The translations under genes were made by a program, and so were the position numbers. Shown in pieces: positions 1 through 10,604 of a stretch of DNA of 64,000 nucleotides. The notes below the pieces were generated by a model, which worked only from the letters and a program-made list of their open reading frames with translations, was not told the DNA's origin and did no database searches. This DNA is from Oenanthe sinensis. Lineage: Eukaryota > Streptophyta > Magnoliopsida > Apiales > Apiaceae. Within the stretch, counting starts at the first letter, position 1. Every line of letters starts with the position of its first letter. The stretch is from assembly GCA_028671895.1 (NCBI GenBank), contig JAPMAC010000197.1, forward strand, positions 4,593,001 to 4,657,000, read 5' to 3'.

Positions 1-229
1 TTGAATATGGTAATCTATTCAGAAGCAAGAACCCTATCAAGACTAGTCACTTATGAACTAGACCATTGCATCAAGTGTCAGGACATTGATAGCAAGTTTA
101 TGTCAGTAATAGAAATCCATGTTTAAGAGCTTGTTGAAGAATATAGAAGACAAGAAGAAATCACAAGTTCAAGATGTTGCATTCAAGTTTCAAGTTAAAG
201 CCCAGAATTTCTCTAAGTACTTACAAGAG

Positions 230-510
230 AACCTAAGAAGAAATTTCTATCTAGAAATTCTAGATAAGTTTTTACTTAGAGCCAAGTAGAAATTCTGCAA
301 GTAGAACATTTCTATCTCGAAATTCCTATGTAGAAGTTCTACTTGGAATATTCGAGATAGAGCCTATGTAGAAATTTTTATGTAGAAGTTCTACTTAAAT
401 ATTCGAGATAGAGTGTAAGTAGAACATTCCCATGTAGAAGTTCTACTTGATGTTCTACATAGTGCAAGTAGAAATTCCTATGTAGAATTTCTACATAAAG
501 GACAGTTTCA
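230..510. repeat. Array of GTAGAAnTTCTAC palindromes in family F LTR
   Basis: Roughly eight copies of a unit built around the inverted word GTAGAA/TTCTAC are spaced irregularly at 20-45 bp. Several are followed by ATTCGAGATAGAG. They lie in the U3 part, upstream of the TATA box. The related LTRs at 41,211 and 52,369 have different arrays in the corresponding place. Confidence 0.8.
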
Positions 511-636
511 ACATGACACATGGCATCATCTGGTTGGCTATTTCCAAGCTTTCAAGACAAGATAAGATTTACGTGGACAACATTGGACCACTCATATCTT
601 ATCTGTTGAAGACTACAAGTCATAGATTACAAGTAG

Positions 637-644
637 TATAAATA
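637..644 (+). promoter_or_regulatory. TATA box of family F LTR
   Basis: TATAAATA in the context AGTATAAATAGAAGTA is conserved in the opposite-strand solo LTR near 41,520-41,535. It is followed within 130 bp by purine-rich leader sequence. It is the likely core promoter of the LTR. Confidence 0.6.
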
Positions 645-912
645 GAAGTACTCGTCTAACATTTTAAAAAGAGAGCAATATTGAGAGAAACACTTGTAAA
701 AGAGAGAGAGAGTATTCACAGAGCTTAGTATCATTTACTACCCTCTTTACTTCTGTTGTACTATTGTAATGAATGTTGTAGCAAACCTTTCAAGTTATAT
801 ATAAGACATATATTCCTTGAATCATTCTATTCATTTATTACAAAGTATTTATTGCTTCATAAAGTTGGAAAGTTGTATTCACACCCCCTCTACAACACAT
901 TTGGACCTAACA

Positions 913-2379
913 TTGCTTCCGTTGACATTCTTTCCCAAAATGTGTCATTATTGGAGTCTGAAAGAAGTCTAGACTCTGACTCAACATTAGACTCTAGTTC
1001 AGGAAGTTTTTGACTTTCAGAGTCTAACTTGCAAGAGCCTTAGCAGCATCTTTTTGCTGCAAAACAGGGTTAGTAGTAACAACAGGCTTGTGTGTGTGAA
1101 AGAGCCTTGGGAACCTCTTGTACTTATGCTCAAATGATTTCAAATAGACTCTGGTTGAGTTTCATGTGGTGCATCCCTAGGTTTTTCAGAGTTTGTGGCC
1201 TTTTGAGAGACTATAAACTTGGCTTAAAGGTTAGTTTTAAGTGTATAATGACCTTTCTTTAATAAGGAAACCCCTTCAACAACATATTTCTTTAAGGGGT
1301 TGAGCTCTTCTTCTACACTCTTATCTACTAGCCTTGTTTTGATCAATTTTCTCCACTTTACATCTGGTGCCTTTTGCGAGACACCAGAGGTTGGTTTCTT
1401 CTTAGGAGTTAACATTTGAGATGGTTTCTTAGAAGTAATTTTGGCTACTTGGGTAGGTGCAGGGATGATCTCCATTACTTATCATGCACCATTTCACCTC
1501 CAAAGAAAGAAAAACTGCAGATAGAAGGTTTGTAGGTTGAGATTTTTACCTACATTACCTATGGATATACCATTGGAGGCAACTTCTTATTCTTGTCATC
1601 AATTCTTTTAATGTTAGACAATATTATTTTCTATTGTTTTTATGCATGCATACAACAGTCATCTGCAAGCTTTCTAGACATATTAAGAATAAAGTGATTC
1701 AAAAGCAATATGATAAATCTATGGTGGTAGACCTTTTTTCTTCCCTCTTGCATATATTCAATTTTACTCCCTTTTGAGTGAGAAACATATCACTAATTAA
1801 TGTTGATCACTTAGTCAAATAAGAGACTGTGGCAAATTTGATAAATAATAGTGGTAAGTTCATCAAAACCACTGCACTTATCAATGAAGCACTTAGCAAT
1901 TTGGTCAAAGAAAAATGACCATTCTTTTCTCAAGTAAGGCCTAGTTTTCTTACTCATATTATCTAAATCACCTGCATAACCTAATGACTTAAACATGCTC
2001 TTAATATCATAATCACAGATAGTATCATCAAATGGTTGCTTAACAGGTAATCTAATCACAATATTAATCACATATTCAGTAACATCAAATGTAATATCAC
2101 CAAATGTAGGCATTATTTTACATGATTGATCATGTGAAGGATCAACTACTTGGCTGAGCTCCATTTTTCTTAGACAACTTCAGGGTGAATGACAGGAGAT
2201 GCCTTCAGGACATAGACGAGTGGGCTTTACTCCAAGAAGTCCATTATTCGGTAGTAATCAGCTTCGACCCCCTTCTTGTCACCCAAAACAACAACATGGT
2301 TGGTGGTCCTGAACTTGAAGTCACCATAAGTGAACGCAATAGCCTTGAGATCCCTTATAACCATTAATGTTGCTGCCAT
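913..2379 (-). pseudogene. Degenerate accessory ORF3 of an old family A copia element
   Basis: Three broken minus-strand segments match the N-terminal third of the intact ORF3 at 16,635. They are 2,227-2,379 (MAATL start, KAIAFTYGDF, DKKGVEADYY), 1,811-2,164 (VVDPS, FGDITFDVT, RPYLRKEWSFFFDQIAKCF) and 1,224-1,475 (KKPTSGVSQKAP, EELNPLKKYVVEG). Stops and frameshifts separate them, so the copy is dead. Homology resumes up to 913 (a match to the TFWEGMP region of the intact ORF), where the family F LTR cuts it. With the RNase H fragment at 4,198-4,894 it forms the 3' half of one minus-strand element. That element probably continues as the gag-pol remnant at 23,036-26,620 on the other side of the family K insertion. 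Confidence 0.85.
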
Positions 2380-2692
2380 TAACGTTACAAAGAGAGAATT
2401 CTTGATTAAAGAGTGGAGTTTTTGAGAAAAGAAAACATGGGTTCTTGAGAGCTCTGAGAGAATAATTGCCTTCAAAAATAAATTACAAATAAACAGGTGA
2501 GTGAAAAATGCAAATAATTTTTTATTTTATTAGAGTTACACACAATACACACGAATCTACAGCCTGTAGCCAGTAAAAAGTAATGGTTACTGCCCATATC
2601 CAGTTATTTTAAATCGTTCAAACATAATTAGAGTCTATACGTGCAATTGTTTCATAGTCTATAGACTCTCATCAAAGTCTATAGATACTAGT
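2380..2692 (-). other. Leader between pol and ORF3 of the old family A copy (left of solo LTR)
   Basis: This non-coding stretch corresponds to 16,400-16,634 of the intact element. It carries the same scattered AGACTCT words (for example AGTCTATAGACTCTC). I see no gene in it. It ends in the target duplication CTAGT (2,688-2,692) and continues at 4,016. Confidence 0.6.
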
Positions 2693-4015
2693 TATTGGTT
2701 CCTGATATTGTAGAAAGGGGGTTGAATATAATATCTATATTTAATCACGGAATTACGAATTTAAAATATTATTTTAATTTATCACGAAATATTAATTTTA
2801 ATGAAATACTATTCAAATAGATGATATGATTTTTAACTTAAAAGGTATTATAAAATTAATATGATGAAAGTTTATATAACTGATAAAGTCTTCTAGAACG
2901 ATTTTGACATGAATTGTTCTAATTTAACAATTATATTTCAAATTAGCACAAAAAGTCTGTGAATATTACAATGCAGACAAATTACTGAATTTGAATATTT
3001 TCAACTAACTCAAAATATGAAGTAGTGACCTCATATTTATAAAGGATTCTAAAGCTCATATGACTTTCTAAATTAGGACATTTTTCAGACTTTATTTAAG
3101 CTTATATGACTTTCATTAACACTTGTATGGCTTTCTAAAAACCACGGTATGAATTTCTAAAAATCGGTATGACTTTTAGAAATCTCAGTATGACTTTCTC
3201 AGAAGAAATTCGGTATGACCTTTGATTAGAAAGCCTCGGTATGACTTTTGCAATTAGCTTTGCTATGACTTTCTTTAATCAAAATCGGTATGACTTTTTC
3301 CATAGGTTGTGTACGACCTTTCAATTGAATTTGGTATGAGTTTTAATAAAGTCTAAAAAGACTTATTAAAAGTCATATCAAGTCATTTCTTTTATAATAA
3401 ATTAATTCTATTTAATTTAATTAAATAAATTATAAATTAAATTAAATTCACTTTGAATTAATTTAATTAAATAATTAATTTACGGTTGTTAGTATAATTA
3501 AAATACTATCTTGATTTGTATAACCTTCTTCTCAACCCCGAAATCTTTTCGTTTTTTCTTTGTCTTCTATCATAAAAACTACTTAAGCTAGATGATGAAT
3601 ATTTATTAATTTAGTTGACACACAAATGTACTGTCTGGTTCATTTGTGTCATACTATAATAAATATTCTCCACCTTATAACTTTCAAGATGTGGTCTTTT
3701 GTCCTTCTTCTACTTTACTATTTTTCCTCTCTTGTGTTCTTCTTTTGGAATCTTCGTGTAGTAGCAACTTAAAATCTTCTGAATTCTTCTGAAATATTAC
3801 TTCTTTATTTTTCACTGACGCTTGAACATATTAATTAACTTTTTCCAGTGTTGAGTAGCAATGTCATAAAAATACTTCTGATAATTTGATTCTTCGTGTC
3901 TAATTGACTTTCTTCATCTTGATTCATATTATCATATTTATTATTTACTTCTCTTTCTTACTTGAGTTGAGTTGTCATCTAATTATTATAAATAGGCCTA
4001 GTCATATGCCTTTCA
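2693..4015 (-). mobile_element. Family C solo LTR
   Basis: This is a 1,323-bp LTR flanked by a perfect 5-bp target duplication, CTAGT (2,688-2,692 and 4,016-4,020). On the minus strand it starts TGAAAGGCATATGACTAGG, identical to the start of the LTR at 48,030-49,414. It ends GGAACCAATA, a mutated CA end. No internal region remains, so it is a solo LTR made by LTR-LTR recombination. A polypurine/C-rich block (reverse of AGAAAGGGGGTTGAA) sits near its 3' end as in the other copia LTRs here. It interrupts the spacer between RNase H and ORF3 of the old family A copy. Confidence 0.9.
3130..3360. repeat. CGGTATGACTTT repeat array in family C LTR
   Basis: At least eight variants of CGGTATGACTTTT occur at about 20-35 bp spacing. 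The same word is arrayed at 48,470-48,725 in the second family C LTR. It is the family C counterpart of the motif arrays in the other LTR families. Confidence 0.75.
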
Positions 4016-4197
4016 CTAGTGCCTTCAGAGACTATAGTGATGTGTATTATCAGAAATACAAGTCCATGAGAGTCTAGCTAGACTTTGTCAAGGTACTGTA
4101 TATAGAGAAAGATTATTCAGTAAAGATATATAGTTTGTTGTGAAATCAGGGACTATATATTAAGTACATATCTTGTTGCTTTTGATGAATTTGCAAC
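4016..4197 (-). other. Spacer between RNase H and ORF3, old family A copy (right of solo LTR)
   Basis: This continues the 2,380-2,692 spacer across the solo LTR. It carries the CTAGT duplication and several AGAGTCTA-like words. No ORF of interest was seen. Confidence 0.55.
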
Positions 4198-4894
4198 TAT
4201 ATATTTAACATACCTATATCACCCACCAATCTGATAAAAATGGCTTCAATAAGTGGTTTTGTTAAAATGTTTGTAATCTATTTATCAGTTGGAATATAAT
4301 GAAGTTCTACAGTACCATTCTCAACATGTTCTATAATAAAATCATAACTAACATCAATATACTTTGTCTTTAAATACTGAACTGGATTTTCTGTAATTTT
4401 ATTTGCACATGTATTGTCACAATACATAGAAGTATTAGTTAAAATCAGTCCATAATCAAATAATTGATTCCTCATCCACAAGATCTGAGCACAGTAACTT
4501 TCAGTTGCTTTATATTAATCCTCTACCATAGATATTGATTATGTTTGTTATTTCTTGCCGAACCAAGAAATCAACATGTTCCCTAGAAATTGATATTGAC
4601 CTATTGTGCTTTTCATTTCAACCTTACACCCTGCATAATTAGAGTCTGGGTAGCCAATTAGTGAAAAATCAGAGTCTCTAGGTTACCAAAAACCAAAATT
4701 TGGAGCATCATGAATATCCTTTTTACAACAATTAAATGTGATTCCCTAAGTTCAGCCTGGAATATTTAACGCATACATGTTGAAAACATTATATCGGGTC
4801 TACTAGTAGTCAAATATAATAATGATCCAATCATGCCTCTATAACTAGTGTTATCAAATTTCTTTCCTTTAGGTTCAGAGTTTAGCTTAGTGCC
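4198..4894 (-). pseudogene. RT C-terminus/RNase H remnant, old family A copy
   Basis: The minus strand encodes a decayed copia RNase H. WMRNQLFDYGLIL, MYCDNT, ENPVQY, HVENGTVELHYIPTD and a final RLVGDIGMLN-like end match the intact element at 15,653-16,161. Upstream, residues equivalent to the end of RT (NTSYRGMIGSLLYL) are readable with frame changes. The catalytic D of YCDN is kept, but stops and indels make it non-functional. It is truncated at 4,894 by the family K LTR. Confidence 0.85.
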
Positions 4895-7800
4895 TGTAAT
4901 GCCCCCAAATCCGGGGTCAGGAATTTGAGTCGTCACGTCACCATCTAATCATTTAAAACCTACAATAACTCAATAATCCAACGAAAGCATATCACAGACC
5001 CCTCGCTCTCTCACACATACAAATTATAGCCTTAAAAAACATATACAACCAGTATCATTAGTTATTACAATCCAAATGTACTTATCCAGGACCTCACACT
5101 ATCAATGATAACCTTTACATGAACTGACATTAATAACTAGATCAATACTGAAAACCTGTCCAACTTGCTTCTGGAGAATAGTGTTGAACTGAACCATCTC
5201 AGAGGTAAATCTCATACTTCCTTTCCTCGAAGTATGGAGCCAATCAAATGTATTATCACTTTTTCTGAAAAATTTAATATAAAGAAGAGTGAGCGAAAGA
5301 ATGTTCAGCAAATTATCCACCCAATTATCTATGTGACTCTCATCCAAGAATATGATAATCACTACTATCTCAATAGTATAACATAAGGTTATCGTATATG
5401 GTAAGCATAACAAAGTATTTCTCAATGATACATATAGTCGGAGTTTTCTGTTAAAAGTATTTATACTTAACATGAAGTTTAGAAGAATATAATTCGAAAA
5501 ATTAAGTTCATTATATAAAATAAGACACTATTGAATATAATGTTACTAGTCTTTCATACTTCCTCTGAAGCTTTTGAGATAAAACCCAATGAATTTATTA
5601 CGTTCACAGTTTTGAAATAATATTATCAATAAATTAGCAAAATAGCATCAACTATAACTTTGCTAAACTCTCATAAATATAATAAGTACACAATCCAAAA
5701 ATGTTTGCCCAGATATATATTCTATTATAGAAGGGGGGTTGAATGTAATAGTACCAGAAAATCGATGAAGAACACAAGTATGTAAAAGATGAATACTGTT
5801 CTGTATTAAAGATAATGAATAGGTTACAAAACTCTCTCAAAAAGTTCATTGTTCTCAAGGGCTGCTAGTTATGAAAGATATGACTTGTAAAGATCATTAT
5901 GATGTTAACCTATACCTGTGTTTATATAGACACAGTTACAATTCAATTACAAATCAGATTAGAAATAGAACATCTTTACATAAGGAAATATACTAGGATT
6001 CCTTCTTACTATTATATTCAGACTCTGATTCGAATTGCTTCTTGACAAACTCTGTCTTGCAAACTCTGGCAGTTGTTATTCTCTGATAGAGTATTCTATG
6101 TTAGAGTAAACTCTAATTGAGTATTCTCTGATAGAGTAAACTCTGTCTGACAGCTCCTTAAACTCTAATAACATCAGCAGTGTAAACTCTGATTTGTATT
6201 CTCTGACAGCCATCAGTATTTTCTTCCTAACAAAGAAATTGTAATAATAGTTGCTTCTCATTGTAGACAAATAAAATCACTTTGAACCATACCATTTGTA
6301 AGGTTTAAAATCCAGTAAAACATTTTAAAGATTTAAAAATTGTTTGGTGTACATCATGTACCCGCTTAAGTTTTCAAAATAACTTTTCGTCAAAACATCT
6401 CGGATGAGTAATGAGAAATATCATAGGCTCATAGGCTTTCATTACGATGTTGCAGCACAATTCCAATTGGAAGAATGAGACCTTTAAGAGCATACCATGG
6501 TACATGATGATCAGTCGATGTACCGCAAAATATGACTTCTCTACTAGTAGAAGGACAAATACCTTTATCTGGTTATCACCTTAGCCATATTCGGGCTTTC
6601 ATATGCATACCAGAACTTTGAGTACCTTTGCATATAGTTTCATAGGCATCCCGACACTCGAAGTACCTCTGCCTAAAGTTTCACAAGTGTCCTGACACTC
6701 AAAGTAACTTTGCCTAAAGTTTCACGGGCGTCCCGGCAATCAAAGTACCTCTGCCTTAAATTTCTACCATCCCTTGATGAACCCTATCTTTTTCCCATAA
6801 CGGAATTTAATCGACGTTCCTCGAGCGTCATGCTCGTTGATAGGTTTAATATTATTAATATATTTACTTCCGGAAATTTAAGAAAGTAATAATATCACAA
6901 TGCAGGTGTTGACCTCCATCAGTTGATCTCATATATCGAGAAATGAATATCATTTAAAAATCAAGACTTGGAAGTTACTTAGAAAATCTATTTGATTTTG
7001 ATAAGAAAAATTCTAATTAAAGTAGGGCAATGATCCCAAAACATAACCGTATTCAATGAAAGTAAATCATTTATTTACTTTTTTAGACTGGATTCCCAAT
7101 TTTTGATAAGCCACATAGTATTTTATTCTTATTTAAAGAATTATAAAATATAAAATAAATATCTGGGAATCCCCACTATATTTTTATCAATTTTCTGAAG
7201 GTCAGAAAATATTTTAAATAATTATTAAAGACCTTAAATAATTTTTAAATCAATTCAAAATATTTAATAAATATTTAAAGAATATTTATTAATTGATAAA
7301 TAATTAATAACCTTTTTAAATGAATATTCAAATTAATATTCATCTAATTAAATAAATATTCAAATAATATTTATTAATACTTTTTAAAATATTTATCAAT
7401 AAAAATATCCAAAATATAAATATTGGAAATTTTTTAATTGCTATTTAAAATAATATGTCTCAACAACTTCCGGGTTATGACAGTATATAGAATAACACTT
7501 CTGACTCTCGGTTTACGTTTCAAAATAAGAATACCCGCTCTACTCCTAAAACTTTCATATACACCGGCTTATATCTATATTATCTTATAGCATATAAAAC
7601 AAAACATTTAATGAAAGATTAAATAGCAGTTAAATCAATTCGTAGATTTCGATAAACAGTTATATCACAACAGTAATATATAAATCACAGGTTTCGAAAA
7701 CTTGTATAAACATAATTTAATTTTATATGCAAGATCAAGAATATAACATTTTAAAAATAAAAGTATAAGGATGGGAAAACTTGCATACATAGTAATACAT

Positions 7801-9798
7801 GTATTTTAATATGTATAAACGTAGGGTTAGAAAACTTTCCTGGAGTCCAAGATACATTCTCAGAGTCCTACTCGTTTTGGATTTTCTATCAATAGATATC
7901 ATAATCTCGATTAATATTCTTAATATCATCAACTACCTATATTACTAATAAGTATAATTGCATATTGAGTCCAATAACGACAACTTCAATTTGTTATCTT
8001 ACCCGTCATTCACCTCCTTGGGTCTATCTTGACCATTCGTAAATTATTTTGTCATGGCTTTTAATCTAATCCTTTACTTGAATACATAGTCATATTATTC
8101 CTCAAAATCTGTCGTGTTTTAACCGACTCAAAATTATCCTTTTATCCTGGTCAAAGTGGCTCGTCAAAACAGTGCCTCTAAACTTGACTGTTCTTCGGAT
8201 TACTATTATGCGACTCGCACTCCAACATTTTTAATCAGAAACTTCATAATTAAATACGAAACCACCTTGAGGAGCTTCTTGAGTATTTCTAATAATTATC
8301 AAAAATATTTTGATTTGGAACACATGAGTGTAACTCGGTGAAAAGTATTTTAGAAATTAGGCCAACTACGGAATTTTACTTTTTACACCGCTTTCACGAA
8401 AACCTTGATTTCTCCCAAACCATTAACTCAATCGATGTACCGTTTTCTCATGGACGATCTAGAGAATGCCTAGAATACAATACTTCCAAATTTTGGCCCT
8501 GGACAGGACCCATTTTTCCGAATTTATTGAACAAGACAATAGCTTTTTTAGTGAATAGTGTCATCGCACAACTTTGATTTTGATATTTTTATAAAATGGA
8601 AATATTAACTTTTTAACACGAAACCTCTTTGGTAATCTTACTAACTATCCAATTTATATATCATCCAAGTTTCATAATTTTACTCAACCCTTAAGTAGAC
8701 CAATTATAGTCCCAAAGTGATATTAAAGGAGCAGTTTGGTTCAATCGAACTACTTTCACTAAATTGGACATTTTTCTTAAACCGTAAATCTTGTCGACAT
8801 GATTTTTATACCAAAACAAACTACAAAATAAGCTCTACCATTTCCGGGGAAGTGGTGTTCAGAAACAATATTTGACAGTTCCGAAATCTTATTTAAACAG
8901 GCCTATGTTCAAACGGGCATTACGAAGGTTATAATCGTAACGTTTTCCGGATTTAACTATGTTAAATCCATTAACTAATAACCCAATCATCAAATCAATG
9001 TCTTTAACAACAAAACCAGTTTATAAAATTCATAAACTCATCACCATAATCAACCCATATTATTCAGCCAATAATATTCAACCATTTACATCCAAACTCC
9101 TTAAATCAACATAAATCAAACTCAAGCTTATAGCTCAAAGTAAATCAAAGGGTGAATGGTGTTTATACCTTTCTTGAATCCTTAAAAATATTAACAACCT
9201 TAAAGATATTAACAAGATCTTATAAGCCTTAAGGGAGCCTTGATCTATGCGTATCATCCTTAAACTTGTAAGAGAAAATCAAGAAACAAGTTAGTAATTT
9301 CCGGAGTTACTATTCACCCTCATCTTCGAGCAAGGATTTGGCTATGCTCTACTAATTGGATGGCCATGAAATTTTGAACATACTTTAGTTATGAATTATG
9401 GAAGCTATGGTCAAAATTGGGTGATTTATGAATGAGTAGAACTTGGGTTTTGAATTTCTAATTCTCCTATTTCTTGCTTGGGCCGAATGTAAAAGATGAA
9501 GGGGAAGAGAGCTTTTTACTTTCTTGAATACTTGTATTTTGTTAAAGTGTAAGTGATGTTAAACGGTAGTATTTCTAAGGTATGGCCTTAGTTCTTGGCT
9601 TCCATTTTCAAAGCATGGCCTAGTGTAGAATAGTGTACTTCTTTGCCTAATTCATGGAACCATGCTCCCTTGGTTTGTTCTTGTAGTAACTAGTTAGTTC
9701 TTGCTTGGTTACTCCCATTTGGTTACCAACTCTTCTAGTTTGCATGATCTTGGTGTAATTACTTGTCATCCAACATTTATCACTTAATCTTTCTTGTA
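4895..9798 (-). mobile_element. Giant family K LTR, left part
   Basis: This ~5-kb non-coding LTR-like repeat begins TGTAATGCCCCCAAATCCGG at the junction with the copia remnant. It is interrupted at 9,803 by the young SIRE-like element and resumes at 22,443-22,562, where it ends ...GGTCATAACA. Stretches such as 6,420-6,600 match 60,020-60,150 of the 55,987-60,844 element in reverse complement. The two are therefore the same family in opposite orientation. All ORFs are short and resemble no protein. Long LTRs of this size suggest a Ty3/gypsy lineage (Tekay- or Ogre/Tat-like) or a LARD; this is inference. The 5 bp flanking the left end (GTGCC) are not repeated at the right end (TAATT), which fits a rearranged right border. 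Confidence 0.7.
6596..6760. repeat. Four tandem 41-bp units inside family K LTR
   Basis: Units starting near 6,596, 6,637, 6,678 and 6,719 share GTTTCACnnGnGTCCnGnCA and AAGTACCTCTGCCTAAA. Period 41 is exact for the last three. This is a short diverged minisatellite with no coding. Confidence 0.85.
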
Positions 9799-9803
9799 AA
9801 GTG
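9799..9803 (+). repeat. Target site duplication AAGTG, left
   Basis: AAGTG immediately precedes the 5' LTR and is repeated exactly at 22,438-22,442 after the 3' LTR. It is the 5-bp duplication expected of copia integrase. Confidence 0.95.
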
Positions 9804-9900
9804 TGTTAGGGATATATTCATTTGATGATGTACAAAATACTAGAACAGGGTCTAGATTAGTTTATCTGTAATAAGTCTTTCTAGTCTCTGAAATGAATAA

Positions 9901-10094
9901 TCAGAGTCTAGATAGTCATCATTCATGTTACTTGTACTTAGAAGAATTTCTATAGAAAGTGAAACCAGAGTCTGCATGAAGATCAGAGTCTGGAAGGTGA
10001 TCAGAGTCTAGAGACTATCAGAGTCTGTGATCTATCAGAGTCTACATGTGATCAGAGTCTGAAGATCATCAGAGTCTGAAGATTTCAGAGTCTA
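9901..10094. repeat. Phased TCAGAGTCT array in U3 of 5' LTR
   Basis: Nine copies of (T/C)CAGAGTCT occur. After an isolated copy at 9,901, eight start at 9,965, 9,983, 10,001, 10,018, 10,035, 10,052, 10,069 and 10,085. Their spacing is 18, 18, 17, 17, 17, 17 and 16 bp. The word is an odd palindrome (AGA-n-TCT). The 3' LTR repeats the array with one decayed copy (TCAAAGTCT). Confidence 0.95.
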
Positions 10095-10279
10095 TACAGT
10101 TGAGGATAAATTTGGAAGAAGATCAGAGGAATGGAAAGTCTTCGAAGATCAAGATAATTTAAATTACAGATATGCTATGGGAAAGAAAGAGAATTCTACA
10201 AGGAAACTGTCAACTAATAATTATGAATTATATTCCTATTGTAATTTATCTTTCTGTTATTAGTTGATAGGCAGCTCTC

Positions 10280-10287
10280 TATATAAA
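10280..10287 (+). promoter_or_regulatory. TATA box of 5' LTR
   Basis: TATATAAA in the context CTCTCTATATAAACTC, about 185 bp downstream of the motif array. It is duplicated at 22,147-22,154 in the 3' LTR. It is the likely start signal for the genomic transcript. Confidence 0.65.
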
Positions 10288-10569
10288 CTCTATGTAACCT
10301 AATTGTAAAAGTGTGGAAGTCGAAACATAATCATCTGAGTGAAATTTTGTGAGAGCATAGAAATAGAGAGAGTTGCTGTGATAAACACAGAGAAGCTGCT
10401 AGGGTTTGTGTACACACTAGGAGAGTTTTGTATTCACAAATCAATAATACAAAACAGTACTTATTCATATTTTTGTGTTTGAGTTTGTTCTTAATTTGAT
10501 TTTAAATCTGGCAGAAAAGACATACAAGTATTCAACCCCCCCTTCTACTTGTACGACTGGGAAAACAAT

Positions 10570-10581
10570 TGGTATCAGAGC
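10570..10581 (+). other. Primer binding site (initiator tRNA-Met)
   Basis: TGGTATCAGAGC lies three bases after the LTR. It is the canonical complement to the 3' end of plant initiator methionine tRNA used by copia elements. Confidence 0.9.
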
Positions 10582-10604
10582 CTAACGTTTAAAATCGATC
10601 AAAG

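Larger units (their letters stand above)
1..912 (+). mobile_element. Family F LTR, 3' part (5' end outside window)
   Basis: This is the right part of a copia-type LTR. It ends in ACCCCCTCTACAACACAT and then GGACCTAACA, which is the exact reverse complement of the start of the solo LTR at 41,211. The first ~150 bases also match that solo LTR (42,030-42,190, opposite strand). A TATA box (TATAAATA, 637-644) marks the probable promoter, and T-rich sequence follows. It interrupts a family A accessory ORF: the sequence right of 912 resumes as minus-strand ORF3. The duplicated target should begin TTGCT (913-917), but the left copy is off the window. Whether this is a solo LTR or the end of a full element cannot be told. 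Confidence 0.85.
9804..10567 (+). repeat. 5' LTR of the young family A element
   Basis: 764 bp, starting TGTTAGGGATATATTC and ending GACTGGGAAAACA. U3 holds the phased TCAGAGTCT array (9,901-10,094). A TATA box is at 10,280-10,287. A C7 run near 10,536 is C10 in the 3' LTR. Confidence 0.95.

Noticed and set aside
8156..8577. Two adjacent short plus-strand ORFs in the family K LTR (61 and 79 codons)
   Set aside because: No start context, no domain, no counterpart kept open in the 55,987 copy. Chance ORFs in non-coding LTR.
9965..10094. CRISPR-like array (regular repeats with variable spacers)
   Set aside because: Repeats are only 9 bp with 8-9-bp spacers, in a plant LTR. No relation to CRISPR.
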